Part shown: positions 1 to 5,207 of the stretch, piece after piece
Layout: the number at the start of each line of letters is the position of its first letter
Numbering within the stretch: position 1 is the first letter of the stretch
Assembly (NCBI GenBank): GCA_011391295.1
Contig: JAABQT010000133.1
Span: forward strand, 1 to 5,207
Reading direction: 5' to 3'
DNA length: 5,207 nt
Origin: Betaproteobacteria bacterium
GTDB taxonomy: Bacteria > Pseudomonadota > Gammaproteobacteria > Burkholderiales > SG8-39
The notes under the pieces: model-generated
What the model was told of the DNA's origin: nothing
Seen by the model: the letters and a program-made list of their open reading frames with translations, nothing else
The model's database searches: none
Position numbers and translations under genes: made by a program

Positions 1-7
1 TGGCCAT
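1..7 (-). CDS. possible start of a divergent gene, perhaps rlmE (partial)
   Basis: On the minus strand the last seven bases read ATGGCCA, a possible Met-Ala start leading out of the window. In many proteobacteria yhbY is transcribed divergently from rlmE (rrmJ/ftsJ, the 23S rRNA 2'-O-methyltransferase) across a short gap, and a start here would leave a 35-base gap to yhbY. Only two codons are visible and no clear Shine-Dalgarno precedes them, so the call rests on expected gene order, not on protein similarity. It could equally be a chance ATG. Confidence 0.25.
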
Positions 8-30
8 CAAGGCAAATTGTAGGCTGTGCT

Positions 31-36
31 TATACT
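31..36 (+). promoter_or_regulatory. candidate -10 box of the yhbY promoter (TATACT)
   Basis: TATACT matches the sigma70 consensus TATAAT at 5 of 6 positions. It ends 6 bases before the A of the yhbY ATG, so transcription would begin at or next to the start codon. No good -35 box is visible at the usual distance (bases 8-13 read CAAGGC). No Shine-Dalgarno lies between this box and the ATG, which fits a leaderless or nearly leaderless message. This is inferred from sequence only. Confidence 0.35.
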
Positions 37-42
37 TCGCCC

Positions 43-459
43 ATGACCGAACTGAGTTCCACGGAGCGCAAACTGCTGCGCGTTCGCGCGCACGGCCTGC
101 ATCCGCTCCTGCAACTGGGCGGAAAAGGCCTCACCGAGGGCGTCATCGCGGAGATCGACCGGGCGCTGACGGCGCACGAGTTGATCAAGATCCGCGCCGC
201 CCCGCTCAATCACGACGAGCGCGAGGTGGCGCTGGCCAGCATCTGCGAGCGCACCAACGCGCAAGCAGTGCAGCATATCGGCAAGATGTTGATTATTTAC
301 CGCCAGAAACCCAAACCGGAAGCGCCGGCGGGACCCAGGCCCCGCCTCCCCCGGCGCGCCACGTCGGGCTGGCCCGAGCGAAAGGAAATCCGCAAGCCTT
401 CGCGCCCCCGGAGGCCCGCGGGGTCACAACGCCCGCAGCGCAGGCGGCCCCGTGCATGA
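43..459 (+). CDS. yhbY: YhbY family RNA-binding protein (CRM domain, ribosome assembly)
   Basis: This is a 138-residue cytoplasmic protein. Residues about 4-88 form a CRM domain closely resembling E. coli YhbY: the alpha1/loop segment carries the GxxG RNA-binding loop (G26-G27-K28-G29, followed by LTEGV), then the ALTAHELIKI strand/helix region and the closing VQHIGKMLIIYR strand. YhbY binds pre-50S particles and is thought to act in large-subunit maturation. The E. coli protein has about 97 residues. Here a tail of about 50 residues rich in Arg, Pro and Lys follows the domain, probably disordered and able to contact rRNA. The ATG at 43 places the domain start as in the family, but no Shine-Dalgarno precedes it and a TATACT box lies only 6 bases upstream. 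The TGA stop overlaps the ATG of the following HAD-like frame. The gene converges on greA, as in E. coli, but with an accessory module in between. Confidence 0.93.
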   Translation: MTELSSTERKLLRVRAHGLHPLLQLGGKGLTEGVIAEIDRALTAHELIKIRAAPLNHDEREVALASICERTNAQAVQHIGKMLIIYRQKPKPEAPAGPRPRLPRRATSGWPERKEIRKPSRPRRPAGSQRPQRRRPRA

Positions 460-554
460 AGCGCTACGACGCCGTGCTTTTCGACCTGCTTACCGCGCTG
501 ATCGACTCCCGGTTGGGCTGGACGATGCGCCGAAACCCGGCATACGCGCGCAGG
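456..554 (+). pseudogene. 5' remnant of a HAD-family hydrolase gene
   Basis: The ATG at 456 overlaps the yhbY stop (ATGA), an arrangement typical of a translationally coupled operon gene. The first 18 residues, MKRYDAVLFDLLTALIDS, look like the N-terminus of a haloacid-dehalogenase-type hydrolase. They hold the first beta strand and motif I, with the nucleophile Asp10 and Thr13 in FDLLT. Similarity then stops at about base 510. The frame stays open only to a TGA at 636-638, giving 60 residues against roughly 200 or more for the family, with none of the later HAD motifs, and it runs through the promoter of the next gene. A GLDDAPKP segment in another frame at 518-541 could be a scrap of the C-terminus, but this is weak. 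The gene therefore looks truncated or interrupted, perhaps when the downstream module arrived. Identification relies on remembered family sequence. Confidence 0.55.
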
Positions 555-583
555 TTGACTATTTCCCATTGGTTCACTATAGT
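555..583 (+). promoter_or_regulatory. sigma70-type promoter of the Xre/DUF6036 module
   Basis: TTGACT (555-560, 5 of 6 matches to TTGACA) and TATAGT (578-583, 5 of 6 matches to TATAAT) are separated by exactly 17 bases. The line of sequence holding them (541-600) is only about 43 % G+C in a GC-rich window. Transcription should start near base 590, leaving a leader of about 20 bases before the ATG at 611. An AAGAG at 599-603, seven bases from that ATG, can serve as ribosome binding site. The promoter supports the 611 start over any upstream in-frame codon. Confidence 0.8.
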
Positions 584-588
584 GAACC
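571..588. promoter_or_regulatory. perfect 18-base palindromic operator over the -10 box
   Basis: GGTTCACTATAGTGAACC is its own exact reverse complement and is centred between 579 and 580. It contains the whole -10 hexamer (578-583), so a dimeric repressor bound here would block RNA polymerase. The HTH protein encoded 22 bases further on is the obvious candidate ligand, giving negative autoregulation as is usual for antitoxin-type Xre regulators. The palindrome is seen directly; the identity of the binding protein is inferred. Confidence 0.8.
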
Positions 589-610
589 GAATCTACTTAA
601 GAGTACATCC

Positions 611-1120
611 ATGCTCGCGGTGGAATTCGGCAATCTGATCAAGAAGGGGCGCATGGCCAAGGGCATGAAGCAAGCCGAGCTTGCCCGGGCCGCCAGGGTT
701 TCGCGCACCATTCTTTCCAAGCTCGAGCAAGGCAAGCCTCGCCCGGTGCAAACGGACGTGCTGGATCGAATCCTTCACGCGCTCGAGCTCACGCCGCAAC
801 TGGCCGCCGGTTCGGCCCTGGAAGACCGGCGACGCGCCCGGATGGAACAGCAGGCAACGCTCGATCGGCAGCGAAGCAGGCACTTGCGGCTGGCCGTGGG
901 TCTCGCGAGCAACCCGGCGGGCGCGCGGAGTCTGATCGCCAAAGCCAGGAATAGGGTCGAGCTTTGGCGCAGAAACAAGGCCTGCAGCCCTCTGTATATC
1001 AAGCGTTGGTCTGAAATGCTGGCGCTCCCGCCGGGTCAACTCGCAGAACAAATGGCTTGCCTAGGCGAGTGGGAGGACGCTCTCTTCCAGAACTCCCCTT
1101 GGTCTTGGACATGGACCTAG
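611..1120 (+). CDS. Xre-family HTH regulator, probable antitoxin-like partner
   Basis: This is a 169-residue cytoplasmic DNA-binding protein. Residues about 6-62 form a Cro/C1-type helix-turn-helix: IKKGRMAKGMKQAELARAA, then the recognition segment VSRTILSKLEQGKPRP, then LDRILHALEL. Residues about 75-169 form a separate, mainly helical, basic extension with several Trp residues (RHLRLAVGLASNP, VELWRRN, YIKRWSEML, GEWEDALFQNSPW). A similar Trp-rich region ending in a Q-N/S-S/T-P-F/W motif is recalled from HTH or antitoxin-like proteins encoded beside nucleotidyltransferase-fold toxins. The ATG at 611 was chosen because promoter, palindrome and AAGAG lie just upstream; the in-frame GTG at 452 lies before the promoter and would add unrelated residues. 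The last 10 bases overlap the next gene, so the two products are probably made in a fixed ratio. The protein likely represses its own promoter and may neutralise the DUF6036 protein. HTH assignment is firm; the antitoxin role is inferred. Confidence 0.85.
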   Translation: MLAVEFGNLIKKGRMAKGMKQAELARAARVSRTILSKLEQGKPRPVQTDVLDRILHALELTPQLAAGSALEDRRRARMEQQATLDRQRSRHLRLAVGLASNPAGARSLIAKARNRVELWRRNKACSPLYIKRWSEMLALPPGQLAEQMACLGEWEDALFQNSPWSWTWT

Positions 1121-1662
1121 GCAAGCTCGAAATACTGTTCGAGGAAGCAAGGAAGCTCAGCGGTCTTACCGAGTTCGTCGTGGTCGGAAGCCTTTCGGCG
1201 CTCGGCGTCGCGCAAGGCGGGCAGGTCCCCGCCCGAATGCTGATGTCGATCGACGTGGATTGCTTTACCCGGCAAGACCCGGAACGCGTTTTCGAGCTGC
1301 GGAACGCGCTCGGCGAAGGCAGCGCATTCGAAGCCGCCCACGGCTACTACCTCGACCCGGTTTCGCCAAATTTGCCGACGCTTCCGTCCCAGTGGGAGTT
1401 TCGGCTGATACGCGTTCCACTCAAGAACGGTCTCACAGCTTTCTTTCTTGACCCCAACGATGCCGCGATATCCAAATATGCCCGGGGGGAGCCGCGCGAT
1501 CGGGAATGGATTCAAGCCGGCCTCTCGGCCGGCCTGCTTGCGGCTCCGATCATCGAGAGCCGGCTGCGTGACACGACGTTTCTGGATGACAAAGAACGTC
1601 AAACCGCCCTGAGCGCCTTTGCGGAGGACAAAGCCAGGCATTCCGGATCCCGAAGGAGGTAG
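1111..1662 (+). CDS. DUF6036-like nucleotidyltransferase-fold protein, candidate toxin/effector
   Basis: This is a 183-residue soluble protein with no signal peptide or membrane segment. It resembles DUF6036, a nucleotidyltransferase-fold family: FVVVGSLSALG (G26-S27), then SIDVDCF with D48 and D50, which would be the metal-binding acidic pair, then LGEGSAFEAAHGYYLDPVSP, WEFRLIRV, and the C-terminal LDPNDAAISKYARGEPRDREW segment. This last segment recalls AbiEii-type proteins (D117, K122, R129-D130). If active, it would transfer a nucleotide to an RNA or protein target; neither substrate nor activity can be read from the sequence. The ATG at 1111 overlaps the HTH gene by 10 bases and puts GS near residue 26. 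The in-frame TTG at 1057 would add 18 residues that do not look like the family. A GGGAGGA lies at 1071-1077, too far to serve 1111, so coupling to the upstream gene is likely. It might instead be a non-toxic accessory protein. Confidence 0.75.
   Translation: MDLGKLEILFEEARKLSGLTEFVVVGSLSALGVAQGGQVPARMLMSIDVDCFTRQDPERVFELRNALGEGSAFEAAHGYYLDPVSPNLPTLPSQWEFRLIRVPLKNGLTAFFLDPNDAAISKYARGEPRDREWIQAGLSAGLLAAPIIESRLRDTTFLDDKERQTALSAFAEDKARHSGSRRR
1653..1660 (+). other. orphan perfect Shine-Dalgarno (AAGGAGGT) at the module end
   Basis: AAGGAGGT is fully complementary to the 16S rRNA 3' end and lies over the last codons of the DUF6036 gene. No ATG, GTG or TTG follows at a usable distance, and the convergent greA ends within 40 bases. 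It may be chance from Arg/Gly codons, or what is left of a third gene lost from the module. Confidence 0.3.
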
Positions 1663-1676
1663 CCTGCCCGCTCCAA

Positions 1677-1694
1677 AGCCGCCTGGGCGCGGCT
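1677..1694 (-). terminator. short GC-rich hairpin between convergent genes, candidate greA terminator
   Basis: AGCCGC (1677-1682) pairs perfectly with GCGGCT (1689-1694) around a six-base loop. Read on the minus strand it starts three bases after the greA TAA and is followed by TTTGGAG, a weak T stretch. Read on the plus strand no T run follows. It may act as a weak intrinsic terminator or mRNA 3' end for the carB-greA transcript; the short stem and poor T tract keep confidence moderate. Confidence 0.4.
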
Positions 1695-1697
1695 CAC

Positions 1698-2170
1698 TTA
1701 TTCGTACCGCACGTCGAGAATCTCGTACTTCTTCACCCCGCCCGGGGTCTGCACGCTGACCTCATCGCCGGCTTCCTTGCCGATCAGGGCGCGTGCGATC
1801 GGCGAACTGATCGAAATCCTGTGCGCCTTGATGTCGGCTTCGTCCTCGCCGACGATCTGGTAGGTAATCGCCTTGCCGCCCTTTTCCTCCAGGTCCACCG
1901 TGGCGCCGAACACGCAGCGCCCATCGGCATCGAGCAGCTTGGGATCGATCAGATTGGCATTGCCGAGCTTCGCCTCGATCTCGGAGATTCGCCCTTCGAT
2001 GAAGCCCTGGCGCTCGCGCGCCGCGTCGTACTCGGCGTTCTCGGAGAGGTCGCCGTGCGCCCGCGCCTCGCCGATCAGCTTGGAAGTGGCGGGGCGCTCG
2101 ATCGCCTTGAGACGGTGCAACTCCGCGCGCAAGGCTTCGGCGCCGCGCAGGGTCATGGGTGTCTTGGCCA

Positions 2171-2171
<1 letters not shown>
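1698..2171 (-). CDS. greA: transcription elongation factor GreA
   Basis: This 157-residue protein is close to the 158 of E. coli GreA. The N-terminal antiparallel coiled coil spans about residues 5-75 and starts with the near-invariant PMTLRGAE. Its tip carries DLSENAEY, with D41 and E44, the acidic residues that position Mg2+ in the RNA polymerase active centre. The C-terminal FKBP-like domain (about 80-157) has [27 protein letters not shown] and TPGG. GreA enters the polymerase secondary channel and stimulates cleavage of backtracked RNA, rescuing stalled complexes. The ATG at 2171-2169 overlaps the carB stop by one base (TAATG), so the gene is in the carB operon and probably translationally coupled. 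No Shine-Dalgarno stands at the normal distance before it. The reading frame continues open upstream, but that part is a shadow of carB. Confidence 0.96.

Positions 2172-5207
<3,036 letters not shown>

Noticed and set aside
415..422. CCCGCGGG palindrome near the yhbY end
   Set aside because: A short self-complementary run inside GC-rich coding sequence, with no loop or T tract; not supportable as a terminator.
452..610. GTG at 452 as start of the HTH gene (222 residues)
   Set aside because: It lies upstream of the promoter and palindrome, adds 53 residues unlike any HTH protein, and overlaps the yhbY end and HAD remnant. The ATG at 611 is better supported.
1057..1110. TTG at 1057 as start of the DUF6036-like gene
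   Set aside because: The added residues are only the HTH gene read in another frame, do not resemble the family start, and have no ribosome binding site at usable distance. The ATG at 1111 is simpler.
593..1641. Minus-strand frames opposite the HTH and DUF6036 genes (593-1051 and 1117-1641)
   Set aside because: They have no recognisable motifs and no promoter or ribosome binding site, and they mirror genuine plus-strand genes.
555..1697. Integrase, transposase, or direct repeats bounding the accessory module
   Set aside because: None was found by eye; any claim of a mobile element or attachment site would be unsupported.

Overview
The window looks like a GC-rich proteobacterial chromosome, most likely a betaproteobacterium. 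The protein sequences of CarB, GreA and YhbY, the strong G/C preference at third codon positions, and the gene order (a carB-greA operon converging on yhbY) all fit this. Taxonomy below class level cannot be settled from the sequence.

Left part (1-459): yhbY, a CRM-domain ribosome-assembly protein, is read rightwards. A TATACT box lies only 6 bases before its ATG, and a possible divergent gene start sits at the extreme left edge (perhaps rlmE, judging by the usual neighbourhood). Its stop codon overlaps the ATG of a HAD-hydrolase-like reading frame (ATGA). That frame keeps only about 18 recognisable residues before the similarity ends, so it looks like a decayed or interrupted gene.

Middle part (about 555-1662): a compact two-gene accessory module. 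A strong sigma70-type promoter (TTGACT, 17-base spacer, TATAGT) has a perfect 18-base palindrome over its -10 box. It drives an Xre/HTH regulator with a helical C-terminal extension. This gene overlaps by 10 bases a DUF6036-type, nucleotidyltransferase-fold protein with a GS...DVD signature. The layout is that of a self-repressing toxin-antitoxin or phage-defence pair placed between yhbY and greA, and it is the most interesting part of the window.

Right part (1698-5207, all on the minus strand): greA (transcript cleavage factor), preceded by carB (large subunit of carbamoyl-phosphate synthetase), whose N-terminus lies beyond the window. carB and greA overlap by one base (TAATG). The last 8 codons of carB begin with an ATG that has its own strong Shine-Dalgarno, which may help load ribosomes for greA. 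A short GC-rich hairpin lies between the convergent ends of greA and the accessory module.

No tRNA, rRNA, CRISPR array, insertion sequence or integrase was found. No flanking direct repeat around the accessory module was obvious by eye.
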